Shown: piece by piece, positions 15,639-23,026 of the stretch
Numbering within the stretch: position 1 is the stretch's first letter
How the letters are laid out: every line of letters starts with the position of its first letter
DNA from: DASRRB01 sp036732755
GTDB lineage: Bacteria > Planctomycetota > B15-G4 > SIAN01
Reading direction: 5' to 3'
DNA: 27,997 bases
Assembly (NCBI GenBank): GCA_036732755.1
Contig: DAINBU010000061.1
Coordinates: forward strand, 1 to 27,997
Notes under the pieces: model-generated
Told to the model about the DNA's origin: nothing
The model's input: only the letters and a program-made list of their open reading frames with translations
Databases searched by the model: none
Position numbers and translations under genes: made by a program

Positions 15639-16982
15639 TCACAGCGCCTGCGCGCTGCCGGGCATGGGGATCTTGTAACGGAGGTCCTTGTCGGGGAGCG
15701 ACGGGGGCTGGCCGTCCCACGCGTACTTGGTCGGGACGAGGGCGAGCGTCGAGTTGAGGGCTTCGTCCCACTTGATGTCGCGTCCGCTGTAGGTCGCCAT
15801 GCGGGCCATGATCGCGGTCATCGTGCTGGTCGCGCCGTAGACGGCCTCGTTGTGCGGTTTGTCGTTGCGGATGGCGTCGAACAGGACGTCGTGCTCGATC
15901 TGGTAGGGATCGATCGGCTCGGAGCCGCGCGGCCGCGTGAATTTCCATTCCGGCGAGCCGCGCACCGCGATCGTCTTGCCGGCGATGTCGGCGTAACCCT
16001 TCGTGCCGTGCAGGTGCTCGCTCACGTCGCTCCACGCGCCCGGCCAGTGGTGGCAGAGCGACATCATCTTGGTGCCGTTCGGATAGGTGAATTCGACCAT
16101 GTGGTGGTCGTAGATCTCGCCGTAGTCGATGCCGGTCCGGACCTGGCGGCCGCCCTGGCCGCGCGCGCGCACCGGCGTCGCGTTCATGACCCAGTTCGCG
16201 ACGTCGAGATTGTGGATGTGCTGCTCGACGACGTGGTCGCCGCAGATCCAGACGAAGTAGTACCAGTTGCGCATCTGGTAGGTCATCTCGCTCTGGCCCG
16301 GCTGGCGCGGGTTGCACCAGACGCCGGTGTCGCACCAGTAGACGCGGAAGAGCGTCGCGTCGCCGATCGCGCCGTCCTGGAGCCGCTTCACCGTCTCGAC
16401 GTAGCCCGGTTCGTGGTGGCGCTGCAGGCCGACGCCGACCTTCAGGTTCTTCTGCTTCGACAGCTCGGCGGCGGCGAGCACGCGGCGCACGCCCGGCGCG
16501 TCGACCGCGACCGGCTTCTCCATGAAGACGTGCTTGTTCTTCTGGATCGCGTACTCGAAATGGATCGGCCGGAAGCCGGGCGGCGTGGTGAGGATCGCGA
16601 CGTCGCAGAGGTCGATCGCCTGCTGGTAGGCGTCGAAGCCGACGAAGCAGCGGTCGGGCGTCACGTCGATGCGGTCGGCGAGCTCGGCATTCAGCGACTT
16701 CAGGCTGTTGTCGAGCCGGTCCTGGAACGCGTCGGCGAGCGCCACGAGCTTGACGTTCCCCGCCGTCATCAGCGCCTGCCTCGCCGCCCCCGTCCCGCGC
16801 CCGCCGCAGCCGATCAGCGCGATCTTCAGCGTGTCATCGCCGCGAGCGAACGCCCCCGGCGCCAGCCGCGGCATCGCGGCGCTCGCGATGCGATCGAGGA
16901 CGTTCGACGCGAGCAGCGCCGCGCCCGACACCTTCAGGAAGTCCCGGCGGGACGAGTCGTTCCCCGAACGGCGCAGTGCCAT
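15639..16982 (-). CDS. Tat-exported Gfo/Idh/MocA-family oxidoreductase
   Basis: This 447-residue NAD(P)-binding oxidoreductase starts with a twin-arginine signal (SSRRDFLKVSGAALLASNVL, RR at 12-13). The Rossmann dinucleotide site follows (LKIALIGCGGRGTGAARQAL, about 52-71), then AILTTPPGFRP and the family motif FMEKPVAVDAPG with its conserved lysine. The C-terminal substrate half contains RNWYYFVWICGDHVVEQHIH and HNLDVANWV, a signature shared with the paralogue at 19453-20775 and probably contributing the catalytic histidines. Members oxidise or reduce sugars and derivatives; the substrate here is unknown. Tat export implies that the cofactor is loaded in the cytoplasm. ATG 16982 follows GGAGGA at good spacing. 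The gene lies 79 bases after the SUMF1-like gene and 11 bases before the b562-like gene on the same strand. Confidence 0.92.
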   Translation of the reverse strand: MALRRSGNDSSRRDFLKVSGAALLASNVLDRIASAAMPRLAPGAFARGDDTLKIALIGCGGRGTGAARQALMTAGNVKLVALADAFQDRLDNSLKSLNAELADRIDVTPDRCFVGFDAYQQAIDLCDVAILTTPPGFRPIHFEYAIQKNKHVFMEKPVAVDAPGVRRVLAAAELSKQKNLKVGVGLQRHHEPGYVETVKRLQDGAIGDATLFRVYWCDTGVWCNPRQPGQSEMTYQMRNWYYFVWICGDHVVEQHIHNLDVANWVMNATPVRARGQGGRQVRTGIDYGEIYDHHMVEFTYPNGTKMMSLCHHWPGAWSDVSEHLHGTKGYADIAGKTIAVRGSPEWKFTRPRGSEPIDPYQIEHDVLFDAIRNDKPHNEAVYGATSTMTAIMARMATYSGRDIKWDEALNSTLALVPTKYAWDGQPPSLPDKDLRYKIPMPGSAQAL

Positions 16983-17061
16983 CGCGATTCCTCCGACGTG
17001 GCGTGGACCCGAGACGCGGGATCTTGGCGCGCCGGAGGCGAAAACGAAACGGGCGACCGCT

Positions 17062-18237
17062 CTACCGCCCTCCCTTCCGCTGCCTCTCCTGGATCTCCGC
17101 GATCGCCGGCACGTCCGCCTCCCACCACCTCTTCAGCTCGTCGTCGGTCGGGACGGCGAGGGGGCGGACGACGCGGAAGCCGACGAACTTGGCGTCGGTG
17201 AAGTACCAGATGGACTTGGGGAGCTGCGGGTCCTGGACCTTCCAGCTCTTCTGCGAGCCACGGCGGGCGGCGCTGCGCAGGCGGTCGGGGTCGTCGTCCC
17301 ACGAGCCGCCGCGCACGACGATCGGGTACTCGGTCTTGGGCCAATTCACGGGCGACTTCGCGGCGCCGCCCTTCGCGACCTCGGCGTAGGAATCGGCGAC
17401 GTGCTGGTCGAGCGTCCACTCGGCGACGTTGCCGTGCATGTCGAAGAGGCCCCACGGATTGGGCTTCTTCTTGGCGACCGGATGGGGCGCGCCGTCGGAA
17501 TGGTCGAAGTCCCAGGCGTAGTCGCCGATCTGCTTCTTGTCGTCGCCGAAGCTGTAGACCGTCGTCGTGCCGGCACGGCAGGCGTACTCCCACTCCGCTT
17601 CGGACGGCAGGCGATAGAAGCGGCCGGTCTTCATGCTGAGCCACTTCGTGTACTGGCGCGCGGCGAACTGCGTCATGCAGATGGCCGGGAAGCCGTGCAC
17701 GCCGTAGCCGAAGTCCATCGGGACGTAGGGCGGTGTCGGGCGGCTGACCGCGTCGGCCCACGCGTCTTGGGCCCTGCGCATCTTCGGGTCGGGCGCGCGC
17801 GACGCGAGGTCCTGCCGCTGCATGAAGACGTGGAACTCGTCCCACGTCACCTCGCACCGCCCCATCCAGAAGGGCGCGATCTCGACTTCGTGTTGCGGCC
17901 CTTCGTCGGGCTTGCGGTCGGCCTCCGAGTCGGGGCTCTTCATCGTGAACTTGCCGGCGGGGATCGGCACGAGGTCGAACTCGACTGCCGCCGGAGCTCC
18001 GCCCTCCTGCGCCGCGAGCGCGATCGACTCGCGGTAGGGCTTCATGGCGGCCGCGTCCTTGGCGTCGGCGTTCGCGACCGCGGTCGGGGGCGGCCGGCCG
18101 GCCGGCGCGTCGGGATAGATCGGCTGCGACGTCGCCTGCGGCACGAGCTCGCGCGGTGCCCACCAGACGAGCGCCGCGAAGGCCGCGGCCGCGAGCAGGA
18201 CGATGCGCACCACCCGGACGGTTTCGGTTCGCAGCAA
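17062..18237 (-). CDS. Membrane-anchored SUMF1-like (formylglycine-generating-enzyme fold) protein
   Basis: The protein has a short N-terminal membrane anchor (VVRIVLLAAAAFAALVWW) and a SUMF1/FGE-fold domain. It contains the entry motif VPIPAGKFTMKS, FWMGRCEVTWDEFHVFM, RLPSEAEWEYACRAGT, PNPWGLFDMHGNVAEWTLD, VVRGGSWDDD and the closing FVGFRVVRP. True formylglycine-generating enzymes have active-site cysteines between GGSW and GFR. None is present in that interval here, so sulfatase activation is unlikely and a binding or structural role is favoured. The frame reaches ATG 18294, but that codon overlaps the ATG of the divergent apbE gene. TTG 18237, preceded by a GGGGG run, or GTG 18213 are more credible, and TTG 18237 is used here (391 residues). 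It heads the leftward operon that continues with the Gfo/Idh/MocA and b562-like genes. No sulfatase gene is visible in the window. Confidence 0.82.
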   Translation of the reverse strand: MLRTETVRVVRIVLLAAAAFAALVWWAPRELVPQATSQPIYPDAPAGRPPPTAVANADAKDAAAMKPYRESIALAAQEGGAPAAVEFDLVPIPAGKFTMKSPDSEADRKPDEGPQHEVEIAPFWMGRCEVTWDEFHVFMQRQDLASRAPDPKMRRAQDAWADAVSRPTPPYVPMDFGYGVHGFPAICMTQFAARQYTKWLSMKTGRFYRLPSEAEWEYACRAGTTTVYSFGDDKKQIGDYAWDFDHSDGAPHPVAKKKPNPWGLFDMHGNVAEWTLDQHVADSYAEVAKGGAAKSPVNWPKTEYPIVVRGGSWDDDPDRLRSAARRGSQKSWKVQDPQLPKSIWYFTDAKFVGFRVVRPLAVPTDDELKRWWEADVPAIAEIQERQRKGGR

Positions 18238-18267
18238 GGGAGTTCGCCCCCGGTCGAAAGGCGCCGT

Positions 18268-18275
18268 TCTATAGT
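18268..18275. promoter_or_regulatory. Possible divergent -10 elements between the SUMF1-like gene and apbE
   Basis: TCTATAGT stands out in otherwise GC-rich sequence. It reads as TATAGT (18270-18275) toward apbE and as TATAGA (18273-18268) toward the SUMF1-like gene. No convincing -35 box was found on either side. If used, apbE would have a very short leader of about 12 bases, and the SUMF1-like start must lie inside its apparent frame, near 18237 or 18213. Confidence 0.3.
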
Positions 18276-18292
18276 CCGCGCCCCGCACCTTC

Positions 18293-19408
18293 ATGAACGC
18301 GACTCCCCGCGTCCTCCCCAGGCTCGCGCGCGCCGCCCTCCTCGCGGCCCTTTCGCTCGGCTGCGCCGGCCGCGAGCCGGCGCCGTCGCTGCAGCGCTAC
18401 GAGTTCGAGGCGCCGAAGATGGGGACGACGTTCCGCCTCGTCTTCTACGCCATGTCGAAGGCCGAGGCCGACGCTGCCTCGGCCGCCGCCTTCCTCCGGA
18501 TCGACAACCTCGAGGCGAACCTCAGCGACTTCCGCCCCGACAGCGAGATCTCGGGGCTGAAGCGCCTCGCCGCCAGGGGCCCGACCGGCCCGATCGCGAT
18601 CAGCGGCGAACTCCACACGATCCTCAACGTCGCGCAGCGGGTCGCCGAGGAGTCGGACGGCGCCTTCGACGTCACGGTCGCGCCGCTCGTCGAGCTGTGG
18701 CGGACGGCGCAGCGGCGCGAGAAGCTGCCGAGGGACAGCGAGCTCGAGGCGGCGCGCGCCCACGTCGGCTTCCGCAAGATCCTCCTCGACGAGCGCGGCG
18801 CGGTCTCCTTCACCGAAGGCGGCGTGCGCCTCGACCTGGGCGGCATCGCGAAGGGCTACGCCGCCGACGCGACGCTCGAGCTGCTCGCGAAGCGCGGGAT
18901 CACGCAGGCGCTCGTCGCGGCGGGCGGCGACGTCGCGGTGAACGACCCGCCGCCGGGAGAGACGGGCTGGCGCGTCGAGCTCGCCGAGTTCGACGACGAT
19001 CCGGCCTACGAGCCCAAGCCCGGCACGGAAAAGTCCCCGCGCACCGTCCTCTCGCTCGCCCACGCAGCCGTCTCGACGAGCGGCGACCGCTGGCGCTTCG
19101 TCGAGATCGGGGGCGTGCGCTACTCCCACGTCGTCGATCCGGCCACCGGAATCGGCCTCACGCGCCGCGTGCTGGCGACCGTGGTCGCGCCCGACGGCAC
19201 GACCGCCGACGCGCTCACCAAGGTGGTGAGCCTCTTCGAGCCGGCGCGCGCGCTCGCCTTCGTCGCGAAGCAGAAAGGGGTCGAGACGCGCATCGTCACG
19301 CTCGAGAACGGCGTCCCCCACGCTTGCACGTCGCCCGGCTTCGGCCGGATGATCGCCTCGCCTTCGCCCGCCGAGCCGGCCGTCTCCTCCCTGCCGCCTT
19401 CGAAGTGA
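18293..19408 (+). CDS. apbE: FAD:protein FMN transferase (ApbE family) lipoprotein
   Basis: ApbE moves FMN from FAD onto a threonine or serine of target flavoproteins outside the cytoplasm. The 371-residue protein begins with a lipoprotein signal (ARAALLAALSLGC, lipid-bearing C24). Family motifs in order are MGTTFRLVFYA near residue 43, DSEISGLKR, the FAD/Mg region RLDLGGIAKGYAADAT (about 180-195), VAAGGDVAVND, AVSTSGDRWRF and HVVDPATGIG, where the conserved aspartate and histidine assist metal and flavin binding. Length and motifs are complete, so an active enzyme is likely. No classical target operon (Nqr, Rnf or an FMN_bind protein) is visible; the neighbouring exported oxidoreductases are the only local candidates for partners, without direct evidence. 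ATG 18293 is divergent from the SUMF1-like gene, and the downstream Gfo/Idh/MocA gene starts 44 bases after its stop. Confidence 0.93.
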   Translation: MNATPRVLPRLARAALLAALSLGCAGREPAPSLQRYEFEAPKMGTTFRLVFYAMSKAEADAASAAAFLRIDNLEANLSDFRPDSEISGLKRLAARGPTGPIAISGELHTILNVAQRVAEESDGAFDVTVAPLVELWRTAQRREKLPRDSELEAARAHVGFRKILLDERGAVSFTEGGVRLDLGGIAKGYAADATLELLAKRGITQALVAAGGDVAVNDPPPGETGWRVELAEFDDDPAYEPKPGTEKSPRTVLSLAHAAVSTSGDRWRFVEIGGVRYSHVVDPATGIGLTRRVLATVVAPDGTTADALTKVVSLFEPARALAFVAKQKGVETRIVTLENGVPHACTSPGFGRMIASPSPAEPAVSSLPPSK

Positions 19409-19452
19409 AGCGGCGGCGCGGCGCGCCCCGACCCCCGACCCGGAGATTCGCG

Positions 19453-20775
19453 ATGCGTCCGACCGCCGATGCCTCCCGCCGCGACTTCCTCAAGGCTTCC
19501 GGCGCCGTGCTGGTCGGCGGCGCCCTCGCGCCGCTCGCCTCGGCGCTGCCGAACGTCGCCGTGCACGCGCAGGGCGCGGGCGCGCTCAAGGTCGGGCTGC
19601 TCGGCTGCGGCGGCCGCGGCGGAGGCGCCGCCGCGAACGCGCTCGCCGCCGACCCGCAGGTCGAGCTGGTGGCGGTCGGCGACCTCTTCGCCGACATGGC
19701 GAAGAACACGCTCGAGTCGCTGCGCAATTCCGAGAACGGCGCGCGCGTGAAGGTCGCGCCCGACCACGTATTCATCGGCCTCGACTCGTATCAAGGCGTG
19801 ATCGCGAGCAGCGACGTCGTCCTGCTCTGCACCACGCCGGCGTTCCGGCCCCTGCACCTGCGGAAATGCGTCGAGGCAGGCAAGCACACGTTCGTCGAGA
19901 AGCCGGTCGCGGTCGACGGGCCGGGCCTGCGCCACGTGCTCGCGAGCTGCAAGCTCGCGCGGGAGAAGCGGCTCAACGTCGTGTCGGGCCTCTGCTACCG
20001 CTACGAAAGAAAGAAGCGCGCGATCCTCCAGCGGCTGCAGGAGGGCGCCGTCGGCGAGATCGTCGCGACGCAGTGCACCTACAACACCGGCGCGCTCTGG
20101 CACCGCGGCCGCGATCCGAAGTGGACGGAGCTCGAGACGCAGCTGCGCAACTGGCTCTACTACGCGTGGCTCTCGGGCGACCACATTGCCGAGCAGCACA
20201 TCCATAGCCTCGACAAGATCGCGTGGACGCTGCGCGACGAGCCGCCCGTCTCGTGCGTCGCGAGCGGCGGCCGGGCGTGCCGCACCGACCCGAGGTTCGG
20301 CAACGTCTACGACCACTTCAACTCGGTCTTCGAGTGGAAGAGCGGCGTGCGCCTCTTCTCGAGCTGCCGCCAGTGGGGCAGCAAGCCCGGCGACGTGAGC
20401 TCCGACGTCTCCGACTTCGTGTACGGGACGAAGGGCAAGGCGAACATCCAGGCCGCCACGATCTGGGGCGAGCAGGCGTGGCGCTGGAAGGACGACGGCG
20501 CGCCCGACGACATGTACCAGAACGAGCACGACGCGCTCTTCGCGGCGCTGCGCAAGGGCGAGGCGATCGACGACAGCGGCTACATGTGCAACTCGACGCT
20601 CATGGCGATCATGGGCCGCATGTCGGCCTACACCGGCAAGGCGGTCACATACGAGGAGGCGCTGAACTCGCCGGCGAACCTCGGCATCGCGCCCGACTCA
20701 TTCGCGAATCTCACGTTCGACACGGCGCCGCCGCCGACCCCGCTGCCCGTCCCGAGCGTGACGGCGCTCGCCTGA
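19453..20775 (+). CDS. Second Tat-exported Gfo/Idh/MocA-family oxidoreductase
   Basis: This 440-residue protein is a paralogue of the one at 15639-16982. It has a twin-arginine signal (SRRDFLKASGAVLVGGALAP, RR at 9-10), the dinucleotide site LKVGLLGCGGRGGGAAANAL (about 46-65), VVLLCTTPAFRPLHLRKCVE, and the conserved TFVEKPVAVDGPG. Its C-terminal half repeats the shared signature RNWLYYAWLSGDHIAEQHIH followed by SLDKIAW. The tail is Pro/Thr-rich. The two paralogues agree in these motifs but differ along most of their length, so this is not a recent duplication; different substrates are likely. ATG 19453 has a CGGAG ribosome site. It lies downstream of apbE and only eight bases upstream of the peptidase E gene, so the three rightward genes probably form one transcript. 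Confidence 0.92.
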   Translation: MRPTADASRRDFLKASGAVLVGGALAPLASALPNVAVHAQGAGALKVGLLGCGGRGGGAAANALAADPQVELVAVGDLFADMAKNTLESLRNSENGARVKVAPDHVFIGLDSYQGVIASSDVVLLCTTPAFRPLHLRKCVEAGKHTFVEKPVAVDGPGLRHVLASCKLAREKRLNVVSGLCYRYERKKRAILQRLQEGAVGEIVATQCTYNTGALWHRGRDPKWTELETQLRNWLYYAWLSGDHIAEQHIHSLDKIAWTLRDEPPVSCVASGGRACRTDPRFGNVYDHFNSVFEWKSGVRLFSSCRQWGSKPGDVSSDVSDFVYGTKGKANIQAATIWGEQAWRWKDDGAPDDMYQNEHDALFAALRKGEAIDDSGYMCNSTLMAIMGRMSAYTGKAVTYEEALNSPANLGIAPDSFANLTFDTAPPPTPLPVPSVTALA

Positions 20776-20783
20776 AGCGTCTC

Positions 20784-21497
20784 ATGGCGCGCCGGCTGCT
20801 GCTGCTCTCCAACTCGACGATGCCGGGCGCGCGGCCGCTCGAGCACGCGGAGGCGGCGATCCGGAAGTTTTTCGCGGGCGTGCGGCGCGTCCTGTTCGTG
20901 CCGCACGCGCTGCACGATCGCGCGGGCTACGCGGCGCGCCTGCGCGAGCGGTTCGCGGCGATGGACTTCGCGCTCGACGCGCTCGAGGAGGACGACGCGG
21001 ACGGTGCACCGGGGCGGGCGATCGCCAACGCCGCGGCGGTCTACGTCGGCGGCGGCAACACCTTCCGGCTACTGCACGCGCTGCAGACGAGGGGCTGGCT
21101 CGAGCCGCTGCGCGCGCGCGTCCTCGGCGGGATGCCCTACCTCGGCGCGTCGGCCGGGACCAACGTCGCGACGCGCTCGATCCAGACGACCAACGACATG
21201 CCGATCGTGCAGCCGCCGAGCTTCGCCGCGCTCGGCCTCGTCCCCTTCAACGTGAACCCCCACTACCTCGACCCCGACCCGAGCTCGACCCACATGGGCG
21301 AGACGCGCGAGCAGCGCCTGCGCGAGTTCCACGAGATGAACGACGTTCCCGTCGTCGGGCTGCGCGAAGGGTCGTGGCTCGAGGTCGAGGACGACCGCTG
21401 CACGCTCGGCGGCGCGCGCGGCGCGCGGCTGTTCGTGAAGGGCCGCGAGCCGAGCGAGCACGCGCCCGGCGACGACCTGAGCTTCCTGCTGCGCTGA
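20784..21497 (+). CDS. pepE: Peptidase E (alpha-aspartyl dipeptidase, family S51)
   Basis: Peptidase E cleaves dipeptides with N-terminal aspartate in the cytoplasm. The 237-residue protein has the typical family length and motifs: LLLLSNSTMPGA at the start, AAAVYVGGGNTFRLLHALQ, the nucleophile loop YLGASAGTNVAT (S123), and NPHYLDPDPSSTHMGETRE with the catalytic histidine H160. Later, PVVGLREGSWLEVEDDRC carries an acidic residue that fits the family's third active-site position. No signal peptide is present. ATG 20784 follows the preceding oxidoreductase stop by eight bases and has no clear ribosome site of its own, so translation is probably coupled. Its link to the exported redox genes is not obvious; recycling of aspartyl dipeptides is a general housekeeping role. 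Confidence 0.92.
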   Translation: MARRLLLLSNSTMPGARPLEHAEAAIRKFFAGVRRVLFVPHALHDRAGYAARLRERFAAMDFALDALEEDDADGAPGRAIANAAAVYVGGGNTFRLLHALQTRGWLEPLRARVLGGMPYLGASAGTNVATRSIQTTNDMPIVQPPSFAALGLVPFNVNPHYLDPDPSSTHMGETREQRLREFHEMNDVPVVGLREGSWLEVEDDRCTLGGARGARLFVKGREPSEHAPGDDLSFLLR

Positions 21498-21518
21498 CGT
21501 CTGCGAGCGCGGCGCCGC

Positions 21519-22904
21519 CTACTTCGCGGCGGGCAGCTTCTTCAGCGACTGGAAGTACTTCGGGAACTCCTTCGAGCGCTCGGCCCAGGCCGATTCGAAG
21601 CACTCGCACTGCACGACGACGAATCGACCCGGTTCCAGTTGGAAGACGGCACTCAGTCCGTGGAGGTTTCGGATCGTGTACTCGCACGCGCTCGCGGCGC
21701 CGAGTCCGCCGCTCGCCGTCGCGTTCTTCACCGTGACACCGGCCGTCCCCTCCAGGTCCTTGCGGGTCGCGTCGCCCGCTTCTTTCAGGTTCTTCCCCTT
21801 CAACGGAAGTGGGAAGACGATGACGGTCACTGCTGCGTCCTTGCCGTGCAGCAGGCTGCGGAACGCCCCGCGCGTCAGCCCCTTCAGGTAGAAGCTCGTG
21901 AAGTGACTCGGCAGGGCGATCGAGACGCCCGCGTTGTTGACCTCGTGGGGTACGTCGCGGAACTGCGTCTTCTCGAACAGCGCCGAGGCGGCGGGCGCGC
22001 CGACGGAGCAGGTGATCGTCGTTTCGATGACGAGGGTGGCGCTTATCTTCGCTGATACGTCTCCGACGAACTCGCCCTGCATCGCCCCTTTGGCGCGACA
22101 GACGATCCGCGTGATGCGTTGCGCCGCGACGTCGTACTCGATCGACACGGCGCCGTCGTAGGTCGCGGTCGCCTTCATCCCGTACGGAGCGGCGAGCTGC
22201 TCCGCGCTCTTCTCGAACGTCTCCTCGACGTGCACCGGTCCCTTCCAGCGGGCGAGGTTCTTCTTCGGATCGACCGACTCGAAGCGCAGCTGGGCGCTCG
22301 CCTTGGGGAATTGTCCATCCGCCGTGAGGCACAGATTCGCGAGCGCCGCGAACGGCATCTCCAGCTCGTCGCCGACCGCGGCACTGGCCGGAAACGTGAT
22401 GCCCGCGCAGAGCCCGAACGATTGGGCCCCGGCGATCAGCGAGTCGAACGTCGCGATCGAGGCGGCACGCTCGTTCAGGGACTGGAAGTGGATGTGCTTC
22501 GTGTCGTCGACCCAGACGTCGGCCTCGAGCCCGTTCACCTCCGGATCGTCGACGACGCCGTCCTTGGTCGACTGCGCCTTCACGTAGCGGCGCCGCCCCG
22601 ACCAGACGTGGTCCTTGGGCTGCGTCGCCGGATCGAGCAGCGTGTCGACGATCCAGGTCGACGACTCGGTGCGCTCCTTTGAATCGGTGGCCTGGCCCGC
22701 CCCTTCGATCTTGAACGTTGAGCTCGTCGCGGTCCGGATCTCGATCAGCCGCGGTTCGCCCGGCGCGAGCTTGGTCGGGAACTCGTATCTCGTCGCGGCC
22801 GGCGCCGCAGGCGCGGGCGCGGCGGGCGGCGGCTCCTGGAGCGCGGCCGGCGAGAGCGCGAACGCGAGCGCCGCCGACCACGGCGCGAGGACGGGCAGGA
22901 ACAT
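21519..22904 (-). CDS. Secreted hypothetical protein
   Basis: No family was recognised with confidence. The 461-residue protein has a signal peptide (MFLPVLAPWSAALAFALSPA) and an Ala/Pro spacer. A beta-rich region follows, starting YEFPTKLAPGEPRLIEIRTA, that alternates strands with polar loops. It is reminiscent of DUF6263-like secreted proteins, in which a similar opening is followed by a Thr/Ser-rich strand, but this is only a resemblance. A second half (from about VNNAGVSIALPSHFTSFYL) looks like a separate alpha/beta domain ending ERSKEFPKYFQSLKKLPAAK. Several cysteines lie outside the signal. ATG 22904 was chosen over upstream in-frame starts because AAGGAGAG lies at good spacing and the signal peptide begins there. 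It converges with pepE (21 bases between stops) and diverges from the OPT transporter across a palindromic control region. Confidence 0.75.
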   Translation of the reverse strand: MFLPVLAPWSAALAFALSPAALQEPPPAAPAPAAPAATRYEFPTKLAPGEPRLIEIRTATSSTFKIEGAGQATDSKERTESSTWIVDTLLDPATQPKDHVWSGRRRYVKAQSTKDGVVDDPEVNGLEADVWVDDTKHIHFQSLNERAASIATFDSLIAGAQSFGLCAGITFPASAAVGDELEMPFAALANLCLTADGQFPKASAQLRFESVDPKKNLARWKGPVHVEETFEKSAEQLAAPYGMKATATYDGAVSIEYDVAAQRITRIVCRAKGAMQGEFVGDVSAKISATLVIETTITCSVGAPAASALFEKTQFRDVPHEVNNAGVSIALPSHFTSFYLKGLTRGAFRSLLHGKDAAVTVIVFPLPLKGKNLKEAGDATRKDLEGTAGVTVKNATASGGLGAASACEYTIRNLHGLSAVFQLEPGRFVVVQCECFESAWAERSKEFPKYFQSLKKLPAAK

Positions 22905-22934
22905 GGAGCGGTCTCTCCTTCGTCCACGCGGGCT

Positions 22935-22951
22935 GCATGCGGGCCGCATGC
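22935..22951. promoter_or_regulatory. Candidate operator: palindrome GCATGCGG-G-CCGCATGC
   Basis: This perfect inverted repeat with eight-base arms and a single central base sits in the 122-base gap between the leftward secreted-protein gene and the rightward OPT transporter gene. It contains two GCATGC cores spaced 11 bases apart, about one helical turn. A wider pair GCGGGC (22928-22933) and GCCCGC (22957-22962) flanks it. The form suits a dimeric repressor site, but no regulator gene is adjacent and no -10/-35 boxes were found. Confidence 0.4.
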
Positions 22952-23026
22952 GGATCGCCCGCGGGGCGCGGTAGTGTCGCGCGGACGCCGTCGAGTTGCG
23001 AGTCGTGACCTTCGAGGGAGACGCGA

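Noticed and set aside
17062..18237. Annotation as a sulfatase-activating formylglycine-generating enzyme
   Set aside because: No cysteine occurs in the GGSW-to-GFR interval where the catalytic pair should be, and no sulfatase is nearby.
16669..19452. Forward frame running into the second Gfo/Idh/MocA gene from 16669
   Set aside because: The first about 930 codons are antisense to the first Gfo/Idh/MocA and SUMF1-like genes and out of frame with apbE. The real protein starts at the Tat signal at 19453.
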